Positions 50,951 through 63,224 of a stretch of DNA of 64,000 nt are shown piece after piece; positions within the stretch are counted from its first letter, which is position 1, and the number at the start of each line of letters is the position of its first letter. A program made the translations under genes and the position numbers. This DNA comes from Piper betle (Eukaryota; Streptophyta; Magnoliopsida; Piperales; Piperaceae), in assembly GCA_033002965.1 (NCBI GenBank), contig JAURVB010002122.1:1-64000 (forward strand), read 5' to 3'. A model generated the notes under the pieces. It was given only the letters and a program-made list of their open reading frames with translations. It did not search any database and was not told the DNA's origin.

Positions 50951-52655
50951 TATTTACTAGAATGTCGTTTTATTAATACAAGGTGATATTTCCTACATAT
51001 GCACAAGTGCTTCAAATGCTTCCGTCATTTTATTTACAGTACAGCATTTTTACCGTAAAAAACAAGCTTTTACCATTAAAAGAAATTGACGGCACTTCTC
51101 TTGTTTCTTGCAGTGTTTTTACGCTATGCTTAGAGAAAAATTGTTCGCTTTTTTCATTCTAATTAAATTGGGCAAAATCCATTGATGGCTATGGACGGCA
51201 AAGAAACTGCCTCTGCCAAGAGAAGATTTGGATCAGGTATATACGTATAAGTGATGGTTTAAAAATTCGAAACTTGAACTCCACTCGACATGTCATGGAG
51301 TGGAGTCAACTCGATCTCGACTCCAAGCCGTCTCAAAGTTATTTATATTTAATTTTTAATTATATAAATAAATAGTTGTACTAAATTAGTATATATTGAT
51401 CTTTTAACACTTAAAATTGATAAATAATTAAAAATATTGATTTAACTAATCTAAAAGAAAGATATACTATATATTTTGATAACTGTTATGACTTGAATCG
51501 AAGAATCAATTGTAAAATCAGTCAATGTGGAGTTATCTATAGAGTTTAACTTAGCAAGTTAAAGAGTGGAGTCGACTCAAAGAATATTTTGAGTCAAAAA
51601 TTAGTTTTAAAACTATAGTATAATTAGCTAACAAGTTAGCTTGTTGTGTCCTTTTACACTTCTTACAACCTAATGGTGGTTTAGGTTAACTTCCTTCCCC
51701 ACGCAAGAATCATCCCCATTAACTATAGTAGCAATTTTCCTGAAACTCAAATTCTTGGTGAACGACTCAACGGGCAAATTATACACTCGCCTTCAGGAAG
51801 ATTCACCACCAATTCCACTCCTTCACAACAAAACTGGCGAACCACTCCCCAACTTGATTTGAGCCCCCATTTTCTTTTTCATACCAATAATGGTATTTGC
51901 TCGCTTTTTGCAGATCATCACCCACAAATTTATTCTTCAACACATTCCAATTAAGATATATTTTCCCTAACATATATATCTAGCTGACAATAACCACAAT
52001 ATTAATTAGTTCTAGGAAAGATGTCGCGCCTTGCGTGACCTACGCCAAATAAATTTAAATTTTATACATAAATTCTCATTGACCGAGACAGATTGTGAAA
52101 GTTTAATATCTTAGATATAGACTTTGATTGATTTTAACGATATATCCTAATTCAATGAAAAGATAAACTATTATTATTTTATTTTTTATTATATTTTTTT
52201 CATCGCAGTTAGACTTATTCTTGTTAGTAGGAAATTAGAAATTAAGGTTAACTAATTTGAACATGTGACCTTCTACAGTAAAAACTATTTTTATTGTAAT
52301 TTTTTTTGAAAAAAAATTGAGGTTATTCAAGTTCGAACCCGTGACCCTATGCAAGAATGGTATTTTCATTGTATTTTTTAGTTTTTTTTAATTTTAATTG
52401 GTTAAATCTCCTTCATGACTAGTATTCAGCTCCCTTTTTTAAATAAGAGTATTTGTTGTTTCAATTTGTGTACTTAGGACCGATGCATTCGGGAGGATCC
52501 CTCCCTCATGCACCAAGATGGTTTTCAGTCTAGCTTCAAGATTCCTAAAAGTGCCATGGACATGCATGTACGTATCACCTATTTATATCATCAATAATAT
52601 TGTTATAATCTATCATGATTTCATAAAATTCGTATACTGTAACAATTGCAACGTT

Positions 52656-54889
52656 GAATGGATTTTTTCAACGGCATGGTGGGATATGTGGTCAAGTTTG
52701 GTATTTTTCTTATCAATATTCAGGGAATTGATATTGTTCTTGCCGTTTTTCTTTTCCTGGGAACGTGTTGCCGTTTTGGGCGAAAGACAAGTTTTGCAAC
52801 TTGCTCAAACGAAATCACCGGCAAAATTGATTTCCCTTATGTCACCTCTGGTTGTTGGACTTATTAAATTACCTAAATGCATTCCTTGGGCTGTTTAATT
52901 TGAATTTAAATATTCAATCTAATGCATAGTTACAAAAAATGATGTAAACAACCCTACCCTTAAATTAGATTTCTGAGAGGACGACAGCAGGAGAATCTGA
53001 CTGAGGTGTTTAATCTGTACAATTACAAGCAATTTTTTAGTGATCTTACTTTGACCAAATGACAAATTAATATCTGTACTTGATCCTTTTATTTATATTG
53101 ATTCCTGGACCTGTGTAATATTAATTATGAGTGTTATGTTGTGATTAGATTTACAAGTAAATGTATTATATTATGGATTTATATAATCCTACACTGGCAA
53201 AATTATTGTCAAATATAAGTGATATAGTCAAAATTGTAAGCCACTTTTGGTAAGGTTGACTATTTGAAAATTTTCTTGTCATTTACATTAATTTCTTGTC
53301 ACTCAAATAGACTCTTAGTGTTAAATTTAACTTGCATGAATAATTAGTTTAATAGCGAAAGAAAACATACAGGTCAATTACGGAGTGTTTCATTTACATT
53401 TTTCTCTTATACGGCGATATTGACAACGATTAATAGAAATCTGTCATTAGAAATTTTTCACGAAATTTTAATACTCAAAATACTAAAAAGTGAAAACTAT
53501 AATGAAATCTTATTTTAGATTTGGCTACGTGTCAGGTTTTAGCGATGTCCTGCTTGGCATGAAATGCTTTCATAGAAATTGCAGTAGAAAAGTTTATATT
53601 CAAGTGCTCTAATAGTAAAAATAAATTAGTAAATAATTTATCATGAGTTTTCGCGGCAATCCATTTCCACAACCTATTGACTCCCATTGTTCATTGGGAT
53701 GAGCATTCTGCGGGTCTAAATTAATCAAATTGATTGCCGATTTTCTAATTAAAATCAAATCGAATTGTTTTTAAAATTGAATCGAACTAATTAAAACATT
53801 TTGGTTCGGTTGGTTTGGTAACCGAATAATCGAATTATGCAATAATTTTTTTAAAAATAGAATTATTTAATTGATTATCAAAATTATAAATATTTTAACA
53901 ATGCAATTATATAAAAAACTATTTTAAACATATGAATTAAAGATATTAAAATTCAAAATAAAATACTTTTATGGTAATCACTGTAAAAATAATTTTTGAG
54001 AGTGTGTTTAAAAATAAATAATTTAGATTAACTGGTGTAAAAAATTATATGCAAACTAAAATTTTAAAATTTAATTTAATTTATCTAAGGCTTCACTCAA
54101 AACCGAACGCAATTGTTTCATAACCAAGCCAAATTAACAATTTTTATTAGTGAGAAAAATATCATAAATAGCCATATTTCAAAGTTTTCTTTAAAAAATA
54201 ATCAAGTTTACAAATTATATAAAAAATGGCCATTTTAAAAAGTTTCATATCAATTATGGCCAAATTATATCATTTTTTAAATAATGACAAAAATACCAAT
54301 AAGATTTATTTTTATAAATACCAAATATATAATAGATAAAACTTATAATTTTTTACTATATATATAAAAATAAAAAATTAACTAATAAATATTAAATAGA
54401 ATATAAAACTATATTATTGATAAGCTAAAAAAGCAGAAAATATTTTTTATTTAATTTTGGACAATTAAAAAAAATTAAATTTTAGGCCATCAAAAATAAA
54501 ATGTAAAATAAAAAATATTTTTAAATGTTCAAAATTTTAATTTGAAATTCACACATTTTATTAAAAATTAAAACGTTTGTTTTATATAATATACTTTTAT
54601 TATGAATATTTTTTAAGAAAATGAAATATCATTCATTATATAAAATGAAAAAAATATTTGAAAAAATGTAAAGTTAGATTAAGTGTATTTATGCCGATAA
54701 AATAAATATTAAGAGTAAAATATTCTTAAACTATATGAATTAGCTATATGTAAAATAAAAATTTAAGAGTTTGTTATGTATGATATAAATTTAAAAATTT
54801 GGTTATTTATGATAAAAAATATTGAAACTTGGTTATTCATAATATTTTTCCTTTTTAGCTTTCATTTGATTTGATTTTACGTTCTTCGA
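52656..54889. other. AT-rich intergenic DNA
   Basis: One 126-codon ORF (52518-52898) begins in pseudogene exon 4 and runs into unassigned sequence. The later part (53700-54150) carries GGTTCGGTTGGTTTGG and AACCGAACGC motifs that suggest a decayed foldback element. Nothing here is a recognisable gene. Confidence 0.4.
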
Positions 54890-55380
54890 TTCTTCTTGCA
54901 CCGATGAGGAGGGATAGAGAGCATGCACGGTGCTTCTTGCGGGGGGGGGTGCCTTGTAGCAATGTTGTGGCAAAGATTCGCCATAAAAATGAAAACAAAG
55001 TGAAGCCGAGCTCCACCATTTGAAAACCTTACCCGACCCCCGACCTCCGACCTCCTCGCCCCTTCCTCGACAGCCGGAAACATAGCTCATGGCCATGCCT
55101 CCCTCGTCTCGCGGAAGTTCTCCGCCTCTACCCAACCCTGGCGGCATGATCCCCTTCCACGCCGGTGACCATTCCACTGACCTCCTCCTAACGCGGTTGG
55201 CCGTTCACGGCACTTTGTTGTTGTCACTTCCCGAAATCCGGCCAACCTCTGATTGAGGTCAGTGGGACCCTGGACTCCACTGGCGCCAGCCTTGGATAGC
55301 ACTGTCGCCGGCCTCAGAGAGCAGTCACCTCGACGCACACAGATCGTTGACGATCGGCCTCCTCTCTCGCGACGTCTTTA
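54890..55380. other. isolated GC-rich island
   Basis: About 490 bases of GC-rich DNA in AT-rich surroundings, with a G9 run near 54942-54950. Overlapping minus-strand ORFs (54833-55177, 55087-55338) have no family resemblance that I can name. It could be a captured 5' gene fragment or a piece of LTR. Confidence 0.35.
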
Positions 55381-56470
55381 CATGTAATATTTAGAAAATG
55401 GGAAAATATTAGTGAAATAAATAAATGAACACTTTTTTTAAAAAAAAGAGTCTGTTGTGTGATTTGTGTTGTTGATGGATGAGCACATCTTTTTTAAAAA
55501 ATATTTTTGGTTGATGAAGAAGTGGATGATGTGTAGTGTGGTGCATTTGTGTTCTTAATATTTGTGCATTTGTGGTTCTTTTTTAAATATTTTTTTAGAA
55601 TGTTGCTGCTTGTGTTAATTTTTTTGCCAATGAATGGTGGTGTAGGTTGAAGTGGATAACCTGTGGAATGGGAGTGTTTATTTTCATCTTATGCAGGTCG
55701 GAGAGACTTGGTATGGTGGCATGTAAGGATATGTGGAATTGTGGTTTATTTGTCTTTCTTTTCTATCATTTTTTTTGTTTTTGGCACTTAGCTTTCTTGG
55801 ATGATAAATAGATATTCATTCATAAAATTTACAATTGAAGAAGAAATTTGCCATTTCTAGATGTTAATGTTTTGAGATGGCTTTTAAGTTGGAGTTGCAA
55901 TCCTCACCCTCAAAAGTTGAATATGAATAAGAAAATTTGAGCCTTCTTCAAAACGACTAGTTGGCAATTAAAGGGCCTAACCTTTTAGCATTTATCAAGA
56001 TCACAACTCACATCCCTTCTCAACACTCCCCATCAGTTAAGTACTTACCAAATGAGTCTTTTAGGATATAAGTAAACTAGATCTTTTTGGCCACTTTGGG
56101 CTTTAACAAATGTATGCACCTCTTCTTGAGTTTGTCATTTTTGAACTTTAACGGGCTTCCGCACCACATATTGGGCTTCATTTTTTTAACACAAGAGTGG
56201 TGGCGAGCCGATTAGTTGGTGGTGCTTATAGCATGAGCCAATGAGTTGGTGGCTTTGATACCATGAGCTTTAACAAATGTCCACACTTTTTATTTTTTTT
56301 AGGCGTATTACTTTTAGGCTGAAGAGCCCACGAGAAGATTTGTGCCTTAATCAAAATGACTAGCTACATTAAGGTAATCCACCTCTAGTCATTTATCAAG
56401 ATCATAATTCACATATATATAAATTACATATGTGCGACTATTTTCACAGAATGTACTTACTAAGTTGAAA
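55381..56470. other. AT-rich intergenic DNA
   Basis: No coding signal is visible. Confidence 0.4.
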
Positions 56471-56476
56471 CATGGA

Positions 56477-57030
56477 GTGTGTTTATTGGGAAGGTAGTTG
56501 CGAACCATGAGCACTCCCAGGAAAACCATTAACACTCACGGGAAATCCTGGACTACCAAAGATGGATTCTAGATGGTGGGAAGGGGGAGCAACAATGAGT
56601 GTGTTTATTGGGAAGGTAGTTGTGAACCATGAGCACTCCCAGGAGAACCATAAACACTCACGGGATATCCTGGATGTACCAAAGATGGATTCTAGGTCGT
56701 GAGGGATTGAATCAGGCATTCGTGAAAGGGGATACAACAATGAGTGTGTTTATTGGGAAGGTAGTTGTGAACCATGAGCACTCCAAAGAGAACCATAAAA
56801 ACTCACGGGAGATCCCGGATGTACCAAAGATGGATTCTAGGTGGTGGGGGGTTGAATCTGCCATTCGTGAAGGGGGTACAACAATGAGTGTATTTACTGG
56901 GAAGGTAGTTGTGAACCATGAGCACACCTAGGAGAACCATAAACACTCAAGGGAGATCCTGGATGTACCAAAGATGGATTCTAGGTGGTGGGGGTTGAAT
57001 CCGGCATTCGTGATGGTGGTGCAACAATTC
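56477..57030. repeat. tandem repeat of about 144 bp, four units
   Basis: Units begin near 56477, 56598, 56742 and 56886 with GTGTGTTTATTGGGAAGGTA and continue through GAACCATGAGCAC, GAACCATAAACACTCACGGG and ACCAAAGATGGATTCTAG. The first is shorter (about 121 bp); the others are about 144-146 bp, close to 48 codons. This keeps frames open across units on both strands, producing repetitive ORFs (56483-56927, 56629-56931) that need not be coding. The array abuts a CACTA transposase fragment and may be its subterminal repeat. Confidence 0.85.
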
Positions 57031-57360
57031 CTAGATTTTTCATTTTCACATGATGAAGATGTTAGATTTCACCATTCTATTTTCATGTAACAAATGTGTG
57101 AATCGGTACTTCAATATTGGGACACTACTCTAGAACATTTATATCGCCATGGCTTTGTGCCTAACTACTACGTATGGCTCTACCATTGCGAAAGATCGAG
57201 TCCCTTGGTATCGGGATACGACTACAAATTAGCCGAACCAAGCAAGAGGAGGAACTACTGCTTAGGTTCTCAGTGTAGAGGTGCTCTTCATCTACCCGGT
57301 CAAGCTGGCATGTGTCTTCTCAAGGGTCCACTTCGTGTCAATCAAAGCGGGATTTGAGAG
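57031..57360 (+). pseudogene. CACTA (En/Spm) transposase-associated domain fragment
   Basis: The frame around 57094-57215 reads TLEHLYRHGFVPNYYVWLYH, which matches the HLY..GF.P.YYVW core of the transposase-associated domain at the N-terminus of plant CACTA TNP2-type proteins. The preceding codons (FSHDEDVRFHHSIFM) are interrupted by a stop. Downstream sequence to 57357 no longer resembles transposase. It is a fragment without catalytic domain. Confidence 0.5.
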
Positions 57361-57484
57361 ACAAGAAGAGGGAGAGGCAGGTGGACGAGCAAGAGGCAGC
57401 CAGAGTGGCTGCAAAGGAGAGGCGATGGAAGGCGGAGACTGAGCAACAAATAGAAGCAGCTGTGATCACCAAGAGGGGCAGCTA

Positions 57485-57754
57485 GTGCAACAGTTCGCAT
57501 TGACAATAGAGGAGGAGCTGGTACAATTTACGATCATACAGCATGTGATCAGCGAGGAGGTGATGGTAGAGGGACGCCAGAGAGCTAAGAGGGAGAGAGA
57601 GGAGAAGGAACGGGAAGGGCCCATGAGCCGAAGGGTGGAAGTAGAGCAACACCAAAGAGTTAAGAGGTGGAGGGAGAACAAGAAACGGGACGAGCTCATT
57701 GTTCGCATGATGGCGGAGGAAGTTAGAAGAGAGGTAGTTAACTCAAGACGATGA
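57485..57754 (+). CDS. hypothetical coiled-coil ORF, probably transposon-derived
   Basis: Eighty-nine codons, very rich in Glu, Arg and Lys (for example REREEKEREG), suggesting one long helix or coiled coil. The same composition continues upstream to about 57360 in another frame (purine-rich AGAAGAGGGAGAGGC), so a longer frameshifted ORF is likely. Its position directly after the CACTA fragment suggests it belongs to that relic. No function is claimed. Confidence 0.2.
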   Translation: MQQFALTIEEELVQFTIIQHVISEEVMVEGRQRAKREREEKEREGPMSRRVEVEQHQRVKRWRENKKRDELIVRMMAEEVRREVVNSRR

Positions 57755-57789
57755 TGTCGACCCCCCACAACTATCCCCTCCATAAACTT

Positions 57790-58154
57790 GTATTTTGATG
57801 ATTATTAGTTTACATTATTATGTTGGTAATTAGTATGACTAGACTTGTATTAGAATTTTGTATTTATTCAATGTTTTGAGAGGATTCACAAAAAGAAAGA
57901 AGGAAAGAAAAAAAAACAAACTGGCCTATACTGAAAACAAAATCATAATAATTTTAATATGATTAACTTCAACATCTTATTAATGTTGAAAGAGCACGAA
58001 ATTGGGAAAAAAGTACAACTATCTAATTTTAAAATTACTCATTTTTGGACCATTACAAATTAAATATATTCTCAATGGCTGTATACCTATGTTATTAAAA
58101 GCTGCCCTTCAGTTTTGATATCGATTTTAGCATTTAATATAATAATGAAATTGG

Positions 58155-58185
<31 letters not shown>

Positions 58186-61100
58186 CCAATTTGAATAAAA
58201 ACATGCACAAGTAAAAGTTTAACTTTCTCAAGAAGAAAAAAGTCAAGTTTAACTACCACTGGCATATTATTACAAGTCTAACAAACCCACCGCCAGGCAT
58301 TTTTTTAGGCAAAACAAAGAGGGAAGTGACCATTTGATTAGTTAATAATCTAGTGCAACTTCTAAGCATTAACCTATATATGACATTACTTTATAAGTCT
58401 ACGATGAATTCATCCCATATTTAACACCTCCTAAAATAAGATATAGCATATATTAGCCTCAAAACCTACTAAAATAAGATATAGTATATTAGAAAGGGTA
58501 TGCTTTTACATTTTTTATTTTGAGTGACTGTATTAAAGAAATGACTTAGACCTATTATTTTGTATTTGCTAGATTCGTACATAAAAAATCCAAACTTAGA
58601 AATTATACGGATGGTGTTTTAATTACGCTTAAATATTCTGGAAGAAGAAAGAAAGGAACAGGTTTATCTCATGTCATCAAGCTATATATATTAAGCACAG
58701 AGTAATTTTTAAGAAGAATTTTTCAATGTCAATTGGCTCCAACAAGTCATGTACTAGTATATACTAATATCTAAGTTTGTTACCTAACCAAGTTTCTTGG
58801 ACTGGGAGGTAATCCCTAATCTAAAACAGCTTGCAACAATAATTGAGTTAAGCAAGTGCGTGGAAAACAAATAGAAGATGCGTTTAATTAGTTAATTTCA
58901 AGCACAATCGTCCATCCAAAACAGCTTATTTCCTGAGTTAATATATGATCATATTCCAGTGTGATTTACAGATCGAGTCCCAATTAGCCATTGAAGTGAT
59001 CTTTTGCAAGCCAAATTAAGCACACGACAAGGTAACATGAACTACGCTTAGGTCTTTTAATGTTCATGATTCAATTGTTTTTGTTATAGTATCATTTGAT
59101 TTATATATGCATATCCATCAAACTTGATTTCTACATTAATGATCTATTTTAAGGGGTGACCGCATCTTCATATTCATTTACTATGTTTTATATTCGAAAC
59201 AAGTAATGTTTTAGTACATCAAAACTGAATTACCCGACTAGGACTTCTTCATTCGACTAGTTGCAAAATTAAGTCCTAAAATATTTTCCATACATATGTT
59301 TTTTTTATCATTTCTAATTTGCATGGATTTTAATTTGTAGTTCATGTCCCCAACACCCTTAATGTATCCAATAAAAGAAAAAGAAAAAATATTTTTCTTC
59401 CAAAGAAAACTACAAAAGAAGAAATTACAGACCTCTGAGTCGGATATAACGATATCCGTATCAGAAAATGCGAACTCGAATCCCCCAAATATGAAGATTA
59501 TAGTCTTTGCATTTACCATATCTCCATCTGATCAATCTTCGAGTTCTTCTAATGGCAAACTTGTACAATTCAGACTTTTATCATCCATAATCTTCGACTT
59601 TATCTAGAAAGTATTCACTTGATAGCGAATTCTGTGGATAACTTCCATACGGAGTCCTTCCTACCCACAAATTTGATAGTATTTCTATACAATAATATAT
59701 CATCCGAAATAGCCTAGCAGTCGTAAAGAATTTGGGATTTCTATTCTTAACATAAGCAAACCATATAAGTAATATAATCATAATGTCAAAGTGATGATTT
59801 ACATTCAACTAAGAAAATAAATGGACAGCTGATTCACGTTATCAATATATCAGTAGCAGGAAGCTTATGTCAAGCAACCCAGTAATCTATGTCTCGGTGT
59901 AAAATCAGTACGCCACCCAGCCTCCCACTCAAAATTTTTTTGACAAGGAACATCATTAACATGGTTGTTAATTTAAGCATGCTTAATAGAAAAATTTTCA
60001 TTAGAAGCACCTAACCAAATACAAATATCATTCAGCTGACAAAGAGGGACACTTAGGATATATAGCATACGCATGATTAGAGATAAAGATTTCATTGATA
60101 AGATATTAACATCACAAACAGGATATTAAATATTAAGATCACAAAAAGGCCTCAAAGCCTAATTAGAAAATTGAGATTTTAAGGTACGAATACCAGAAGG
60201 TATGGACTGACCCAGTGGTCCAAGACACATTTTCTCTCAAACCCAAGAGGAACTCCAAAGTAAGTATTTCATGAGATCATATATTTATCATAGTTCACAT
60301 ATTGGCCAGACATGGGAAACAACCAAGCATCTTTTTTACATTGAACTTTCTCCATATTAGCTTTACAAAAGATCAAAAGGTCAACCAAAAAAAGAAGTTG
60401 AGAAATATAAAATGCCCATCAAGCAATTTTTAAACTAGTAATTTCACCTCTATTATTAGCCATTCTAAAATGACTAATCTACTTTGATCCTTTGAGCGGC
60501 TTACAGTTCCCCTTCCGCCTTCCCCAACTCAATATCGTTCTCAAAGTGAGACATCGAGACTTAAGAATAGGAATAGGGCTACAAGTAGGGTGAGTTCGGG
60601 TATCCATAAATCCAAACCATGTCCAAATCATTTGCATTTATTTTCAATTAATTATGGATAGGATACCACAGACTTTTAGGATATATAATATTTACAAAAT
60701 ATTTAGATTGGATACGGGTTTAAGATGATCCAATCTATATCCAAATAGGTGATATTTTATAAAACTATATTTTAAAATATTTAAGACAATGATTTTTATT
60801 AATTTCTCCAACATTTTATATAAAAATTTATATTATTGATTTTTTTTCTATTTGTTTGGTCAAATATAAATCAGATACATATATGATAAATAAAATTGAT
60901 ATAATAATTATAGATATGAGTTCAAATATTTGGATATGGATTCTAGTCCAAATCCATCCCTATCTCCAAGTGGTAAGCCAGTTTACTGTTTAACCAACCG
61001 TTTTGAATCAAATTAAAACAAAATAATTAAATATTTTTTTACAATTTAAAAAATAATAAAAAATAGTAAATTTAACCAAACTGTATTCTTTTTAAATGGC

Positions 61101-61640
61101 AGTACCAGAAGCTTCGTCATAATCGATTTATCATTTTATTAAAGGTTTTGAAGGTTCTTGACATTTGGAGGTGGAATTATAGACATAGTGGTCTTTTGAT
61201 AAAAGAAGTAGCATTATCACTGTGCTTAATTAAGACTATTAATTATTAATACCCTTCTAAAACTTAATTCAATGCAAACTTGATGCAAGAGCATAAAAGT
61301 TGCAATCTTGTCTGGGCTTCGTGCTGCAAAAGGGTTGTGTGGCTCAAGTGGAATTTCACTATGTTAAATTGTTTCCAATTGGTCGAAACTAAGAGAAAAA
61401 ACGATAATGGTAGAAAGTTCAGTAGATGATAAAAGATTTGGTAATGATAAATGGTGTAGAAATTGATAAATGATTGTAATAAATTCTTTCGACCTAGCCT
61501 TATCAGAACCGCCTAACACAACATTACCATGTGATTGGAACAGGTTATTACACCTTTTATTTGAGATATTCTGAGTGAACATAAATCATTACGATAGCTT
61601 GTTTCCACATAAATTGATTCATTTGCTATATTATATTTTG
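57790..61640. other. AT-rich intergenic DNA
   Basis: No recognisable gene. A palindromic AAATTGGATAT-(TA)n-ATATCCAATTT tract lies at 58148-58192. At 60600-60960 the sequence carries GGGTATCCATAAATCCAAA and matching inverted GGATATGGATTC motifs, as in decayed foldback MITEs. A plus-strand ORF at 59344-59607 (87 codons) has no recognised domain. Confidence 0.4.
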
Positions 61641-61651
61641 ATGCAGTTGCC

Positions 61652-62875
61652 ATGAATTGTGACTCAAGTGCAACCACGGCCGCTGTGCATGACTTCCTTT
61701 TGAAACCTGGTGTTCGATGCATGGGTTATATTTTAGATGCGAAGCGTGGAAAGGAGAGATTGGAAGAGGAGATGGCCAAGTTAAGCGATGTATATGAAGA
61801 TATCACGAGACAGGTTGAAACAGCTAGGCTTAGACAGCAAACGCCTATGGCTTATGTGATCGGATGGCAAGGCGTCCAAAGTTTCAAAGAAAAAGTTGAA
61901 AACGATCTTCGAATGCATTTAGGTTGTCTTGGCGGCCATTGCCCAAATTGTTTATCAAGGTATGAACTTGGGAAAAGGGTGGCAGCCCATATGCCCAATT
62001 TCACGGAGTTGATACAAGGAAATAACATATTTTGCAGAGGCATAGTGATAGACCGAAGCCTACCCTCTCACTTGGAGACTAGTATTGTATATCTTAGCGA
62101 TGAGATCAAGGTGCTCACTGATACAAAAGCTGACATTGAGATGAATGTTGAGAACGCGAAGAGCTTACATATGCCACTCCCCACACATAAAGTTGAAGGG
62201 TGGCTCAAAAGAGTTTCCCGCTTCGTTAATGACACTGAGCAGCGACGTGTGAGATAAACACAGAATCACCTACTCAGCTTGCTTTGGAATGTATCAAACT
62301 TAGTGATTGGGTTGACAAGAAGATTGAGCAAACGAGAGATCTCATTATTGAAGGAAAATCTTTTGATGCGAGTGCCGGTCCATCTGGCCGTCCTGTTCCT
62401 GAAGTTAGACAATTCATAATAGTTAATCCCATTGGACAGGATAATGTCCTCACAGATGTGTTGGATCTCATTGCCCATGGTGATGTGGGAACCATAGGTA
62501 TCTATGGCATGGGCGGTGTTGGCAAGGCCACACCGCTAAAGAAAATCAGCCATGCCTTGGACGGGTTGTTATCTGGGTGAATCTTTCCAAGGTTGTAGAG
62601 TTGAAGGTATCCAACACGAAATCATAAAAAAGGTTAGGATTGAAAGTAGAAGGTCCAGGTGATTTGGAGAACGTTATGCGTGATAAACTTCAAGGGCAAA
62701 GATTCATTTGTTGTTGGACGATATGTAGAAAGTGTTGGAGCTAGAGAATGTTGTAATCCCAGCTGATTACGGGATGAACAATTCGAAAATTTTGTTTACC
62801 AGACGCTTTGAAAGTAAATGTGATGGTGTGGGAGCAAGAAAGATCAATATCGATTGTTTAAATCATGATCAAGCA
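61652..62875 (+). pseudogene. CC-NBS-LRR resistance gene relic (RPS2/RPS5 type) with two coiled-coil segments
   Basis: The first frame (61652-62257) has a coiled coil followed by LGCLGGHCPNCLSRYELGKR, the Cys-rich hallmark of the RPS2/RPS5-type CC domain. A second CC-like start follows (SIVYLSDEIKVLTDTKADIE, PTHKVEGWLKRV), so the CC region appears twice. The frame stops at 62255. NBS sequence resumes by 62284 and reaches the P-loop GMGGVGKATPLKK (62505-62543), where the Mg-coordinating Thr is Ala. Stops and shifts then interrupt recognisable NB-ARC pieces: VIWVN, GDLENVMRDKLQGQRF, a scrambled kinase-2 and KILFT-R. The sequence ends at 62875 where a Copia LTR begins, so later NB-ARC motifs and all LRRs are missing. 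It was probably a cytoplasmic pathogen sensor; it cannot work now. Confidence 0.88.
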
Positions 62876-63051
62876 TGAAGACTATTAAGGATAGGGATAA
62901 GATTGATTGATAGCTTGTCAATTGTGTTGTAATTACCTGTCAACTGTACTGATAGGTTATCAAGAACATGATCAGGTTACAGATCATATTCCTGTATAAA
63001 TACTTGATTACAATAGAAAGAAAGCGAGCTTTTTGGGCATATTTCTTACCA
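62876..63051 (+). mobile_element. 5' LTR of a Ty1/copia element
   Basis: A 176-bp LTR from TGAAGACTATT to TTCTTACCA. It is followed at once by TGGTATCAT, which resembles the tRNA-Met primer-binding site. It contains TATAAATAC near 62995. Short LTR length fits Copia. The insertion splits the NB-ARC pseudogene, and the rest of the element runs off the window. Confidence 0.75.
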
Positions 63052-63224
63052 TGGTATCATTTCCCAACTCGTCTCTTTCGTCCTCCCCCTTCTCTTCGTC
63101 TTCCTTCGAATTTGGTATTCTCTGATCAAATCTGATCTTCTTCTTGTTCAATTCTGGCTTCCTATCTGGTTTCTGATTCTTGGAACCATCAATTCATCGA
63201 TATCTTGAGTTTCTACGAGCAACA

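Larger units (their letters stand above)
46650..52655 (+). pseudogene. partial duplicate of the RWP-RK gene lacking exons 1 and 5
   Basis: This is a decayed copy of the neighbouring gene in the same orientation. Part of the intron 1 array (about 46680-46974) is followed by exon 2 (46975-47088), exon 3 (about 51685-51900), exon 4 (52478-52567) and the start of intron 4. It then jumps to a scrap of exon 6 (AACAATTGCAACGTTG, about 52641-52656). Exon 2 has indels that shift the frame, and exon 3 has lost a base near CTTCCTTCCCCACGC. The exon encoding RWP-RK is deleted. Splice sites of exons 2-4 are largely preserved. Intron 2 is 4.6 kb instead of 1.0 kb because it carries a MITE, a GC-rich element and gene fragments. 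No functional DNA-binding product is possible. Confidence 0.88.

Noticed and set aside
52658..52867. Hydrophobic 69-codon ORF
   Set aside because: Overlaps another frame after the pseudogene end; no homology recognised and no promoter.
59344..59607. 87-codon ORF
   Set aside because: Lys/Ser-rich with no domain and AT-rich codon use like the surrounding spacer.
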